Shown: positions 39,811-49,661, counted from the stretch's first letter. The stretch: DNA of 64,000 nucleotides from Actinoplanes sp. DH11 (GCF_020873875.1 NZ_JAHWGU010000004.1:310001-374000), one strand, 5' to 3'. The notes: generated by a model not told the origin, from the letters alone. Translations and numbers: made by a program.

Positions 39811-41865
39811 CTAGCGGGGCTTGCGGCCCCACGGCAGTTTGGGCTCCAGCAGCGGTGCCACCAAACGGGCGTAAGCCCCCGTCATGTGGTTGCTGTCCCG
39901 GTAGACCAGCCGGTTGCCGACCACCAGCGGGCACCGCTCGGCGCACAGCCACGGCAGCGGGTCCACCGTGGTCACCCGCATCGCGTTCGCGGTGGCTCGC
40001 ATCATCGCGCGCCATCCCGGTTCCAGGACCACCATGTCGGCCGGCGGGGCGCACGTGCCGATCGCGGCGGGGCGGGTGGCCAGGCAGTCGGCGGGGTCGC
40101 CGGCGAGGAACGGGGTGTCGCCGATCATCGCGACCGCGCCCGCGGCCCGCTTCAGTTTGATCAGGGTGCGGGTCCAGCCGGCCTTCCAGACGGCGTCCGG
40201 GTCGGGCGGGTCACCGGCGAGCAGTGCCCGGTAGTTCACGCTCGACGAGACGACCACCAGGTCGGGTTCGAGTTTGGCGATCCGCTTGAGGACCTGGCCG
40301 CGCCACGTGTCGCATTCGGCGTAGCGGCGCTGCGCCCGGCGTTCCTGCAGTTCGAGGTCGGCGGGGCTGCAGGCGCTGCGGGTGAGTACGACAAGCCGCC
40401 AGTTCCGTTTCTTCGCCAGGTCCTCCATCGCGGGGAACCATTGCAGGGCGTGCGAGTCGCCGAAGAGCACCACGGTGTGTTCGGCGTCGGTGTTCGCGAA
40501 GGCGCAGTCGGTTTTCGGCTGGAAGGGGCCGGTCAGGCCGACGTGGCAGCCTTCCTCCTGCGGCGCGGAGCGTTCACTGGCGGCCGTCTCGAACTCGGGT
40601 GTGAGGTTCGCCGGCACCTTGGTGGCCGCCGGCGCCGCCGCGATCATCTGTTTGAGTTCGGCCGCCGGGTCGGCGGCGCCGGCCATCCGGCCGCGGGCGT
40701 CGGGCACCGCGTTGCCGGTCGGCACCAGCGGCGGGAAGATCATGCCGAGGGCGGCGAGCCCGGCCGCCACGGCGGAGCAGGCGAAGCCGAAGGCCAGGCC
40801 GCGACGCGGGTACGGCTGCCAGAACCGGTGGTGGCGTACCGGGTTCTCCAGCAGGTGGTGGCTGATCGCGGCGAGGCCGAGCGCAGCGGCCGCCGCCCCG
40901 GCACGCGCCCACAGCCCACCGGGGAAGAGGAACAGCAGCGGCCAGTGCCACAGGTACCAGCCGTACGACATCCGGCCGACCCAGCGCATCGGCCAGGTCT
41001 CGAGGAGCCCGTTCCCGCCGGCCGCGATCACCGCGACCGTGCCGAGGACGGGGAGCAGCGCGGCCGGGCCGGGGAACGGGGTCGCCTCGTCGTACATGAC
41101 CGCACCGGCCACCACGGCGATCAGGCCGAGCCGGCCGAGCCAGGGGCGGCGGCGTTCCGTACCCGTCAGGAGGAGGGCGAGAAGCGCGCCCGCCCCGAGT
41201 TCCCAGGCGCGGCTCAGCGAGCCGAAGTAGGCCCACGGCGCGGCCCGGCCGAGTTCGTGCGCGCTCCATGCGAAGGAGGCGAGGGTGCCGATCGTCAGTA
41301 CCGCGCCGGGCAGCCACCGCCGGCGCCGGCCCCAGATCGCCAGCGCACCGATCAGTACCGGCCAGATCAGGTAGAACTGTTCCTCCACCGCCAGCGACCA
41401 GAAGTGCTGGAACGGCGAGGGCGCCTGGTCGGCGAAGTAGTCGGTGCCGGCGTCGGCCAGTCGCAGGTTCATCGTGTACGTGGCCGCGCCGACGGCGTCC
41501 GCCGCGTACCCGCCGAACCGGGTCGGCGGTGCCAGGAACCAGGCGCCGGCCAGGGTCGCGGCGATCACCAGGGTGGCCAGCGGCAGGAGCCGCACCGCCC
41601 GGCGGGCGTAGAACCGCGGCAGGTCGAGGCGGCCGGTCCGGAGCAGCTCGGAGCGGAGCAGCGAGGTGATCAGGAAGCCGGAGATGACGAAGAAGACGTC
41701 GACGCCGACGAAGCCGCCGGCGAGTCCGGGCACGCCCACGTGGGCGAGGACCACGAGCAGCACCGCGACGGCCCGGAGGCCTTCGATGTCCGCCCGGTGC
41801 CGGTGCCGGGCCGGTGCCGCGGCGGGCGCCGGACGGACGTCGGGTCGCGAGAGCGTCGAGGTCAT
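39811..41865 (-). CDS. Membrane acyltransferase (AT3) fused to SGNH domain
   Basis: A 684-residue OafA-type protein that O-acetylates surface polysaccharide. The acyltransferase-3 domain (about 22-400, ten or eleven helices) starts RADIEGLRAVAVLLVVLAHV with catalytic His42, then GGFVGVDVFFVISGFLITSL. The SGNH domain (about 440-684) has the block I motif VVLFGDSHALQWFP and the C-terminal DSNHMTGAYARLVAP catalytic Asp-His. A Cys pair (EEGCHVGL, TDCAFANT) lies between. ATG 41865. It is three bases behind the methyltransferase gene, so the two are coupled, probably decorating the island's polymer. Confidence 0.92.
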   Translation of the reverse strand: MTSTLSRPDVRPAPAAAPARHRHRADIEGLRAVAVLLVVLAHVGVPGLAGGFVGVDVFFVISGFLITSLLRSELLRTGRLDLPRFYARRAVRLLPLATLVIAATLAGAWFLAPPTRFGGYAADAVGAATYTMNLRLADAGTDYFADQAPSPFQHFWSLAVEEQFYLIWPVLIGALAIWGRRRRWLPGAVLTIGTLASFAWSAHELGRAAPWAYFGSLSRAWELGAGALLALLLTGTERRRPWLGRLGLIAVVAGAVMYDEATPFPGPAALLPVLGTVAVIAAGGNGLLETWPMRWVGRMSYGWYLWHWPLLFLFPGGLWARAGAAAAALGLAAISHHLLENPVRHHRFWQPYPRRGLAFGFACSAVAAGLAALGMIFPPLVPTGNAVPDARGRMAGAADPAAELKQMIAAAPAATKVPANLTPEFETAASERSAPQEEGCHVGLTGPFQPKTDCAFANTDAEHTVVLFGDSHALQWFPAMEDLAKKRNWRLVVLTRSACSPADLELQERRAQRRYAECDTWRGQVLKRIAKLEPDLVVVSSSVNYRALLAGDPPDPDAVWKAGWTRTLIKLKRAAGAVAMIGDTPFLAGDPADCLATRPAAIGTCAPPADMVVLEPGWRAMMRATANAMRVTTVDPLPWLCAERCPLVVGNRLVYRDSNHMTGAYARLVAPLLEPKLPWGRKPR

Positions 41866-41868
41866 GGG

Positions 41869-42915
41869 TCAGCCGTGCGCGGCGGCCAGCGCGGGGGGAC
41901 GGGCGAACGCGAGGACCGCGTGCCGGCCGAGGATCTCACCCTCGCGGGTCAGGCCTTCGAACCGTTCGGTCCAGGCGGTCATCGCGGCCTGTTCGTCCTT
42001 GCGCCCGGCGTCGTCGAAGATCAGCGTGGCGCGGTCCGCGAGCCGCTTCTCGATCATGTGCAGGGCCGGGTACCGGGCGCCCTCCCCGACGGCCGCGGGC
42101 GGGCCGTCGATCAGCACGAAGTCGATGTCGTGCAGGTCGGCGAGGGTTTCCGGGTCGTACCACGGGTAGTCCCGGCCGTCGATGGTGGCCGGGGTCAGCG
42201 GGGCGTCCCGCACCTCGGCGATCCCGGTGAGTCCGTGCGCGGCGAGCACGGCACGGGTACGCCGCGCGAACTCGGCGTCGTGGTCCAGCGAGATCAGCCG
42301 GCCGCCGAACTGCTCGAGGGCGTACGCGATCCACACCGTGGAGGTGCCGCTGCCCAGTTCCAGCACCAGGCGCGGCTGCCGGACCCGGATCAGGTGCAGC
42401 AGCTCCAGCAGGTCGGTCGGGTTGAGCGCCCATTCGCCGGAGGACGGCATCGGGGCGCGCGGCACGAAGCCCTGGAAGAGCTGGACGGTCGCCTCGAACT
42501 CACGCGGCAGGCTGAGCACCTGGGCCGAGCTCGCCTTGCGGTCGGCGACCTGCTTGACCCGGGCGATCGCCTCGGCCAGTTCGAGGTGCCGGTCGCCGGC
42601 GGTGAGGCGTTCCCGCTCCACGGCGGCGACCAGCCGGCGCTGCATCTCCTCGACGGTGGTGCGCAGGTCGCGCTGTGCGGCCAGGCCGGCCTTCTGCACG
42701 CCGGCCAGCCGGCGCAGGACCACCAGCAGGATCGCCAGCGTCACACCGGCGAGCAGCGCGAGGAGCGCGGTCGCCACCTCGGCGTACCCGGTGAGCGCGG
42801 CGGCCGCGGCCCCGGCGCAGAGGACTGCGGCGCCGCACAGGGCGGCCGCCTGCCGGGCGGACAGGCTGGGCAGCCGGCGGACCACCCGACGGCCGATTCG
42901 GGTCACGTGACTCAT
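41869..42915 (-). CDS. Membrane-anchored SAM-dependent methyltransferase
   Basis: A 348-residue protein. Two hydrophobic segments at about 22-65 anchor it, a coiled-coil-like stretch at about 75-125 (TTVEEMQRRLVAAVERERL) follows, then a class I methyltransferase fold (methyltransf_24 type) at about 165-340. Motif I is RLVLELGSGTSTVWIAYAL, the acidic residue lies in LISLDHDAEFARRT, and DIDFVLIDGPPAAVGEGARY is motif IV-like. It probably methylates a sugar or lipid-linked glycan at the membrane. GAGGAG lies nine bases before ATG 42915. Followed after three bases by the acyltransferase. Confidence 0.85.
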   Translation of the reverse strand: MSHVTRIGRRVVRRLPSLSARQAAALCGAAVLCAGAAAAALTGYAEVATALLALLAGVTLAILLVVLRRLAGVQKAGLAAQRDLRTTVEEMQRRLVAAVERERLTAGDRHLELAEAIARVKQVADRKASSAQVLSLPREFEATVQLFQGFVPRAPMPSSGEWALNPTDLLELLHLIRVRQPRLVLELGSGTSTVWIAYALEQFGGRLISLDHDAEFARRTRAVLAAHGLTGIAEVRDAPLTPATIDGRDYPWYDPETLADLHDIDFVLIDGPPAAVGEGARYPALHMIEKRLADRATLIFDDAGRKDEQAAMTAWTERFEGLTREGEILGRHAVLAFARPPALAAAHG

Positions 42916-42973
42916 GTGCGGGCACTCCTCATCGCTGCGTTCACCCTCGGTAACGCCGGGGAGCACGCCACCG

Positions 42974-45436
42974 TTACGCCCCTGCGGCGGGCACCCGCTG
43001 GGTCGGCGCCGCCACGCCGTGGACCAGGGCGGTGATCCGGGCGGCCAGGTCCGCCGGCCGGTGGTCGCGGGCGATCGCGGCGCGGGCCCGGCGGCTCTGC
43101 TCGGCGTAGCGGCGGGGTTCGCGCTGGAACCGGCGGATCACCGCGGGCACGTCCGCCGGGCGGCAGGCCACGGCGGCGTCGCCGTACGCCGTGCCCAGAT
43201 GCGGCGGCACCAGCACCACGCAGCCGGTCGCGGCCGCCTCCAGCGGCGGGCGGGACAGCAGTTCCGCCGCCTGTTCCGGCGGGAAGTGCAGGTAGAAGTC
43301 GAGTTGCGCGGCGAAGGTCCGCGGATCCACCTCGGCCGGCTCGTAGACCAGCCAGCCGACCGGCAGCGGGCCGGGCCGCAGCGGGCTCTCCGGCAGCCGC
43401 AGCCGCACGTCGGCGTCCCGGCAGCGGCGCGGCACGGCGAGCGCGGTGGCCAGGTCGCCGGGCCGTTCGCCGGCGTCGCACAGGTCGGTGCCGACCACCG
43501 GCGGACCGGCCCGGTCGGGCAGCGGCCGGCGGACGTCCTGGGGTTCGGTGGCGGCGGGCAGGTCGTACGCGGTCAGCTCGGCGCCCGCCTCTTCCAGGGC
43601 GGCCCGGATCCCGGCGTCCTGCGGGCACCAGAGCGGCTCGGTCCCGTAGAGCCGGCGCACCGCCTCGGTCGCCGCGGCCACCGTGTAGCGGCGGTCGCTG
43701 CCGTCGCGCCGGGCCGGTGCCCGGTCGGCGACCACCAGGACCCGCCGCGGCCGCAGGCCGCAGCCGTTCTCTGGAGCGAACTGGAGGATCTCCGGCTGCC
43801 GGACCACGAGCAGGGCCGCGTCGATCCGGTCGCTCTCCAGCACCTGCGCCACCTGACCGGTGTTGATCAGTTCCTGGATGCCCGGGCTGAGCAACCGGCG
43901 CTGCCGGTGCACCGAGCGCAGCGACTCCAGGTGCAGGATCGCCACCGACAGGCCGGCCCGGGTCAGCGCGCGCACTTCGGCGAGCGCGGCCCGCTGGGTG
44001 CCACCCAGGAACCGCCAGTCGGCGGCGACGACCACGTCCTGCCCGGGCGGCGCGGAACCGCCGGTGAGGTGCGGCGGTGCCACGAACGGCCGGGGCCGGG
44101 CGGCGGGCTCCCGGTGCAACGGCCCGCCGGAGGCGTGCCAGCAGCGGTACGCCGACATGTACGCGGTCCGCGCCGGGTGCATCCAGTAGGCCCGGATCTC
44201 GGCCCGCGACAGCGAACCCTCGGAGAGCCGGATCAGGGCCAGGGTCCGCGCGACCCGCCGTACCGAGCCGGGACCGAAGCCGGCCTCGATGCGTTCCAGG
44301 AACTCCGAGTCGGCGGCCTTGCGCACCGTGTCGAACCAGCCGATCCGCCGGGTCACCGCGTCCCGCCGGAACAGCAGCGAGGAGACGTTGACCCGGCCGC
44401 GCCGGATGCCCGGGCGGGTCATCACCAGCTGGTCGGTGACGCTTATCCCCTCCGAGGTGGTGGCGACCGCCTCGGGGCGCGTCAGCAACGGACCCACCTG
44501 CAGTTCGACCCGGCGCGGGTGGGACCAGTCGTCGGAGTCCTGGAACGTCACGAACTCGCCGCGGGCCGCCTGGACACCGGCGTTGCGGGCCGCGTAGGTG
44601 CCGCCGTTCTCGGCCAGCCGCAGCACCCGGACCCGGTCGTCGAGCGACTCCGCCTCGGCCAGCACCGCGTCGTACTCCGGTGGTGACGCGTCGTCCACCA
44701 CCAGGATCTCCAGGTTCCGCCAGCTCTGCGCCGCGATCGAGCGGACCGCGGTGATCAGGCCGACGCCGGGCCGGTACGCCGTGACGACGACGGTCACCCG
44801 CTGCTCGGCCGGTTCCACCGGGGCGCACTCCGCCGCCGTGAGCCGGTCGAACGGCAACCGTTCCGGCGCCGCCATCAGTACCGGCGCCGGTGCCGGGAAG
44901 AGCCGGCCGAAGCGGGACAGCCAGGTCTCCTCGTCGGCGGTGCCGCCCGCGTACGGGTTCGCGAGATCGATCTCCAGCGTCTCGCGGGCCGGCTGCGGCA
45001 TCCGCCGGTACGCCGCCAGCAGGTCCCGGGCGTGCTGGGGACCCTGCCAGGCGTACGCCAGCTGGGTGTGCAGTGCCTGGTGTGCCGGTGGCAGGGCCCG
45101 GGCCCCGAGACCGGTGCGGATCAGCGCGTAGAGCGCCAGCGCGTCCTCCCGGTCGGACGGCAGCTCGTCCTGCAGGGCGATGGTCTGTGCCAGCCCGGCG
45201 AGCAGTGCCGGGTCGGCCCGCCGCCGGATCCGGCGCAACCGGCGGGTGTCCCCGGCCCGGGCCGCCTCCAGCAGTTCCTCGAGTGTCCCGTTGCCGCCGG
45301 CGGCCGCGCGGGCGAGAACCCGCCGGGCCGCGACCGAGCGGTTACGCATCGCGGTGTGCGGCAGCGACAGTTCCGCTCCGTCACCGGCCAGAGTTACGTG
45401 ATCGTCCAGCAACGCGACCGGCTGCGCCTCGGCCAT
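42974..45436 (-). CDS. Giant GT2 glycosyltransferase fusion, copy B
   Basis: An 820-residue paralogue of the 37047 product with the same plan. The helical N-terminal region is about 1-200 (ALLAGLAQTIALQDELPSDR). The GT2 domain is about 215-440: VTVVVTAYRPGVGLITAVRS, EILVVDDASPPEYD, NGGTYAARNAGVQAARGEF and FQDSDDWSHPRRVE. The C-terminal GT-B-like half is about 480-820: VVVAADWRFLGGTQRAALAE, GWLVYEPAEVDPRTFAAQLD. Here the C-terminal half begins FLGGTQRAALAE, closer to a GT4 start than in copy A. ATG 45436 follows GGAGA. First gene of a minus-strand set with methyltransferase and acyltransferase; it is the last island gene before glnD. Confidence 0.87.
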   Translation of the reverse strand: MAEAQPVALLDDHVTLAGDGAELSLPHTAMRNRSVAARRVLARAAAGGNGTLEELLEAARAGDTRRLRRIRRRADPALLAGLAQTIALQDELPSDREDALALYALIRTGLGARALPPAHQALHTQLAYAWQGPQHARDLLAAYRRMPQPARETLEIDLANPYAGGTADEETWLSRFGRLFPAPAPVLMAAPERLPFDRLTAAECAPVEPAEQRVTVVVTAYRPGVGLITAVRSIAAQSWRNLEILVVDDASPPEYDAVLAEAESLDDRVRVLRLAENGGTYAARNAGVQAARGEFVTFQDSDDWSHPRRVELQVGPLLTRPEAVATTSEGISVTDQLVMTRPGIRRGRVNVSSLLFRRDAVTRRIGWFDTVRKAADSEFLERIEAGFGPGSVRRVARTLALIRLSEGSLSRAEIRAYWMHPARTAYMSAYRCWHASGGPLHREPAARPRPFVAPPHLTGGSAPPGQDVVVAADWRFLGGTQRAALAEVRALTRAGLSVAILHLESLRSVHRQRRLLSPGIQELINTGQVAQVLESDRIDAALLVVRQPEILQFAPENGCGLRPRRVLVVADRAPARRDGSDRRYTVAAATEAVRRLYGTEPLWCPQDAGIRAALEEAGAELTAYDLPAATEPQDVRRPLPDRAGPPVVGTDLCDAGERPGDLATALAVPRRCRDADVRLRLPESPLRPGPLPVGWLVYEPAEVDPRTFAAQLDFYLHFPPEQAAELLSRPPLEAAATGCVVLVPPHLGTAYGDAAVACRPADVPAVIRRFQREPRRYAEQSRRARAAIARDHRPADLAARITALVHGVAAPTQRVPAAGA

Positions 45437-45509
45437 CGACTCTCCGTCCGTGTACCCCGCGATGTCGATCAGCTCAACGCGGGGCGGCGGCCCGGGGTGA
45501 CGAGTCTCC

Positions 45510-47780
45510 TCAGACGGCGGCCAGGACGGCGGCCGCCACCCGGTCCCGGACGGCGGCGTCCGCCCACGTCCCGACCAGGTAGAACGCGTCCACCACGTCA
45601 CCGCCGAGGGTGGAGATGCGGGCCGCCCGGATCTCCGCGCCGGCCTCGTCGAGTGCGGTGGTCACCCGGTACAGCAGGCCCGGCGAGTCCGCCGCGCGCA
45701 ACTCCAGCACCACGGCGTCGGTCGCCGCGGCACGCTGCCAGACCACCCGTGGTGAGGCGGTGCCGCCCCGGGCGCTCATCGCGCGGGCGCGCACCCGCTG
45801 GGTCACCGAGACGTCGCCGGCGGCGACCCGGCGCAGGTCGGCGGTGAGGGCGACCGGATCGTACGGCGACCCGTAGCGCGGCGACGTGTAGAACTCGACG
45901 ATGGCCCGGCCGTCCACGGTGATCGTGTTGGCGGCGACCACGTCCAGCCGGTGCATCGCGAGGCAGGCCGCCACCCCGGCGAGCAGGCCCCGCCGGTCGG
46001 CCGCGGCCACCGCCACCCGGTCGCCGTCCAGGTGCACCACCGGCAGGCCGCCCTCGAGCAACTCCGGGTCGGGCCGGGGCGGTTCGGGCAGTTCCCCGGT
46101 GTCCAGCGCGGTGTGCACCCGGCGGACCAGTTCGGCCATCAGCCGGCCCTTCCAGTCCGACCAGGCGGCCGGGCCGGTGGCCTGCGAGTCGGCGCGGGCC
46201 AGGGCGTGCAGCAGGTCGAGGGTGGCCGGGTCACCGACCGCCTCGGCCACGGTGGAGATGGTCTTCGGGTCGCTCAAGTCGCGGCGGGTCGCCACGTCCG
46301 GCAGCAGCAGGTGCAGCCGGACCATCCGTTCGATGGTCGCCACGTCGGCCGGCGGCAACCCGATCCGGGCCGCGATGCCGGCGGCGATCGGCGCGCCGAC
46401 CACGCTGTGGTCGCCGGGCAGACCCTTGCCGACGTCGTGCAGGAACGCGCCGAGCAGCAGCAGGTCGGGCCGGTCCACCTCCCGGGTGAACGCGGTCGCC
46501 TCGTAGGCGGCCTGCACCAGGTGCCGGTCCAGGGTGTAACGGTGGATCGGGTGGTGCTGCGGCAGGCTGCGCATCCGGGCCCACTCGGGCAGCCAGGCGT
46601 CGATCAGCCCGTACCTGTCGCAGGTCTCCCAGGCCGGCAGCAACCCGGCGCCGGAGCCGAGCAGTGAGATCAGCGCGGCGCGGGCCGCCGGGGGCCACGG
46701 TGTGGGCAGCGGCGGGCAGAACGCGGCAAGCCATTCGCAGGTGGCGCGGGCGATGGGCAGCCGCACGACGGCGGCCGCGGCGGCCACCCGCAGCGACAGA
46801 CTGGGGTCCGGGACCGGGCCGATCGCGGTGCGGGCGAGGACCAGCTCGCCGTCCTGTTCCACGACGTCCCGGGCGACCGGGCGGCGGGTGGGCACGGCCG
46901 GTGTGCCGCCGCGGCGGCGGCCGGAGCGCAGGCGGTCCACCGCGCGCCAGGCGTCGTCGACGGCGTGCGCGACGGTCCGGGCGTCGCCCGACACCCGCCG
47001 CAGCAGCGCGTCGGCGTCCTCCAGGTCGAGCAGTTCGGCAACGGCGGCGCGTTCCTGCGCGACCAGCCGGTCGACGCGGCGCCCGACCGCGAGGTGCAGC
47101 GCGTCCCGGGTGTCGAGCAGCCGCAGCCCGGCGGCGCGGACCGCGGGGCGCATGGTGTCGGCGATGCCGGCCCGCCCGATCCCGCGCAGCAGCGTCAGGT
47201 CGCGCAGCCCACCGGCGGCCTCCTTGAGGTCGCCCTCGAGCAGGAAGGCCAGCTCGCCGTGCTGGGTCCAGCGGGCCGTGGTGAGTTCGCGCAGCTGCGG
47301 GAGCAGGCGGGTCGCGGTGCGCCGCCACTGGTCACCGGTGGCCGCGATCAACTCGGCGGAGAGACGGGCGTCGCCGGCCACGTGCCGGGCGTCGAGCAGT
47401 CCGAGGGACACCTTGACGTCGTCGTGTGCCACCGAGAGGGCTTCCGGCAGCGTACGCACGGAGTGGTCCAGCCCGAGCCGGGCGTCCCAGATCGGGTACC
47501 ACAGGCCGGAGGCGATCCGGTCGATCCCGGCGGTGCCGTTGTGCACCAGCACCAGGTCGAGGTCGCTGTAGGGGGCGCAGTCGCGCCGGCCCAGCCCGCC
47601 CACCGCGATCAGGCTGACGCCCGGCACGTGGGAGGGGAAGAGTTCGCGCAGCCACACATCGAGCGCCGCCGCCCGATCGTTCCGGGCGGCGGCGCCGATG
47701 TGCTCGCGCAGTTTGTCGAGCGAGCCACCGGCTGCCGGGCGGGCCGGCGGGGCCGGGGGCTCACTCAACGGGTTGGTCAT
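45510..47780 (-). CDS. glnD: PII uridylyltransferase / uridylyl-removing enzyme GlnD
   Basis: GlnD senses glutamine and modifies the PII protein. The 756-residue product has the nucleotidyltransferase motif VGGLGRRDCAPYSDLDLVLV, an HD domain (LLLGAFLHDVGKGLPGDHSV, about 435-560) and two C-terminal ACT domains (about 585-756; DRVAVAAADRRGLLAGVAAC and ELRAADSPGLLYRVTTALDE). It is shorter than E. coli GlnD (890 aa), as usual in actinomycetes, where the enzyme can act as an adenylyltransferase (S. coelicolor GlnD adenylylates GlnK). ATG 47780. It lies five bases after glnB in amtB-glnB-glnD. Confidence 0.95.
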   Translation of the reverse strand: MTNPLSEPPAPPARPAAGGSLDKLREHIGAAARNDRAAALDVWLRELFPSHVPGVSLIAVGGLGRRDCAPYSDLDLVLVHNGTAGIDRIASGLWYPIWDARLGLDHSVRTLPEALSVAHDDVKVSLGLLDARHVAGDARLSAELIAATGDQWRRTATRLLPQLRELTTARWTQHGELAFLLEGDLKEAAGGLRDLTLLRGIGRAGIADTMRPAVRAAGLRLLDTRDALHLAVGRRVDRLVAQERAAVAELLDLEDADALLRRVSGDARTVAHAVDDAWRAVDRLRSGRRRGGTPAVPTRRPVARDVVEQDGELVLARTAIGPVPDPSLSLRVAAAAAVVRLPIARATCEWLAAFCPPLPTPWPPAARAALISLLGSGAGLLPAWETCDRYGLIDAWLPEWARMRSLPQHHPIHRYTLDRHLVQAAYEATAFTREVDRPDLLLLGAFLHDVGKGLPGDHSVVGAPIAAGIAARIGLPPADVATIERMVRLHLLLPDVATRRDLSDPKTISTVAEAVGDPATLDLLHALARADSQATGPAAWSDWKGRLMAELVRRVHTALDTGELPEPPRPDPELLEGGLPVVHLDGDRVAVAAADRRGLLAGVAACLAMHRLDVVAANTITVDGRAIVEFYTSPRYGSPYDPVALTADLRRVAAGDVSVTQRVRARAMSARGGTASPRVVWQRAAATDAVVLELRAADSPGLLYRVTTALDEAGAEIRAARISTLGGDVVDAFYLVGTWADAAVRDRVAAAVLAAV

Positions 47781-47785
47781 GTCGT

Positions 47786-48157
<372 letters not shown>

Positions 48158-49534
48158 TTAACCGGAAACCTTCTCGCTGACCGGGGAAGACTCCGCAGCC
48201 GGGGTGCCCTGCTTCAGGCCCGCCATCGCGAAGGCGCCGCCGCCACCGCTGCCACCGGACGCCGACAGGTCGTACGCGCTCTCGGCGTGCTCGGCGAGGT
48301 CGATGCCGTCGATCTCGGCCTCCTGGGAGACCCGGAAACCGATCGTCTTGTTGATCACGAAGCCGAGGACGAAGGCCACGGCGAACGAGTAGACCGTGAC
48401 GATCAGGGCGCTCAGCGCCTGGACGCCCAGGCCGGCCACGCCACCGCCGACGAACAGGCCCTCCCGCTCGACCAGCGCGTTGACCTCGCTGCTGCCGAAG
48501 AGACCGATCCAGAGGCAGCCGATCCAGCCACCGACGAAGTGCACGCCAACGACGTCGAGCGAGTCGTCGTAGCCGAGCCGGTACTTCAGGCCGACCGCCA
48601 GGGCGCAGACCGCACCGGCGACGACACCGAGCAGCGTCGCGGCCCAGGGGGCGACGAACGCGCAGGCCGGGGTGATGGCGACCAGACCGGCGATGGCACC
48701 GGAGGACGCGCCGACCAGGGTCGGACGGCCGTCGCGGATCTTCTCGACGAGCAGCCAGCCGAGGACCGCGGTCGCGGTCGCGAGCTGGGTGTTGATGAAC
48801 GCGAGGCCGGTGATGGCGTCGGCGGTCAGCTCGGAGCCGGCGTTGAAGCCGAACCAGCCGAACCAGAGCAGACCGGTGCCGAGCGCGACGAGCGGGATGT
48901 TGTGCGGCTTCATCGTGTCGCGCGGCCAGCCGGCGCGCTTGCCGAGGACCAGGACCAGGGCCAGAGCCGCGGCGCCCGCGTTGATGTGGACCGCGGTGCC
49001 ACCGGCGAAGTCCAGCGCCTCCAGGCCGCCGGCGCCGATGAAGCCACCGCCCCAGACCCAGTGGGCGACCGGGAAGTAGACCAGGGTGGCCCAGGCGCCG
49101 GCGAAGATCAGCCAGCCGCTGAACTTGGCCCGGTCACTGATGGCACCGCTGATCAGGGCGACCGTGATGATCGCGAACATCATCTGGAACGCCATGAAGA
49201 CGTAGAGCGGGATACCGGTACCGCTCGGGTTCTCCGCGGTGGCGCCCCACAGGTCGCCCTCGCCGAGGAAGGTCTTGGTGCCGAGGTAGTCACCGACGTT
49301 GCCGATGACCGTGCCCTGGTCGGTCCCGAAGACCAGGGAGAAACCGTAGAAGAACCAAAGTACAGAGACGAGCCCCATGGCACTGAAGCTCATCATCATC
49401 ATGTTCAGTACGCCCTTGGAGCGGTTCAGGCCACCGTAGAACAGGGCCAGCCCAGGGGTCATGAGCAACACGATCGCGCTGGAGATCAGAAGCCAGGCGG
49501 TGTTGCCGGTGTCAATCGTGGGTGCTTCAGGCAC
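48158..49534 (-). CDS. amtB: Ammonium transporter AmtB
   Basis: AmtB is a trimeric ammonium channel with 11 helices. The 458-residue product starts at GTG 49534 (AGGAGG upstream): TAWLLISSAIVLLMTPGLAL, FYGGLNRSKGVLNMMMMSFS, the family signature DFAGGTAVHINAGAAALALV and VGVHFVGGWIGCLWIG with the pore His. The C-terminal cytoplasmic tail (about 405-458) holds EIDGIDLAEHAESAYD, the GlnK-interacting region. First gene of amtB-glnB-glnD. A candidate GlnR-type site lies about 90-127 bases upstream. Confidence 0.96.
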   Translation of the reverse strand: MPEAPTIDTGNTAWLLISSAIVLLMTPGLALFYGGLNRSKGVLNMMMMSFSAMGLVSVLWFFYGFSLVFGTDQGTVIGNVGDYLGTKTFLGEGDLWGATAENPSGTGIPLYVFMAFQMMFAIITVALISGAISDRAKFSGWLIFAGAWATLVYFPVAHWVWGGGFIGAGGLEALDFAGGTAVHINAGAAALALVLVLGKRAGWPRDTMKPHNIPLVALGTGLLWFGWFGFNAGSELTADAITGLAFINTQLATATAVLGWLLVEKIRDGRPTLVGASSGAIAGLVAITPACAFVAPWAATLLGVVAGAVCALAVGLKYRLGYDDSLDVVGVHFVGGWIGCLWIGLFGSSEVNALVEREGLFVGGGVAGLGVQALSALIVTVYSFAVAFVLGFVINKTIGFRVSQEAEIDGIDLAEHAESAYDLSASGGSGGGGAFAMAGLKQGTPAAESSPVSEKVSG

Positions 49535-49622
49535 GCTGGCCTCCTAAGTAGGATTCCCTCCCGCACGGCTCAGCATGGCTACATCGCCCCTGGCCGGATG
49601 CGGCGAAGCATTCCCGGCCGCT

Positions 49623-49661
49623 GTTTCGCACACGGTCTTCAGGCGATTACCGGCGAGTGAC
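49623..49661 (-). promoter_or_regulatory. Candidate GlnR-like site upstream of amtB
   Basis: On the minus strand the 39 bases read GTCAC, six bases, GTAAT, six, AAGAC, seven, GAAAC. Actinobacterial GlnR boxes are alternating GTnAC and GAAAC half-sites about 11 bp apart; here the outer two match well and the inner two poorly. The position is right for nitrogen control of amtB-glnB-glnD, but the match is degenerate. Confidence 0.3.

Noticed and set aside
39886..43035. 1049-residue open frame on the plus strand
   Set aside because: It lies antisense to the acyltransferase and methyltransferase genes, which have catalytic motifs; its composition is typical of GC-rich shadow frames.
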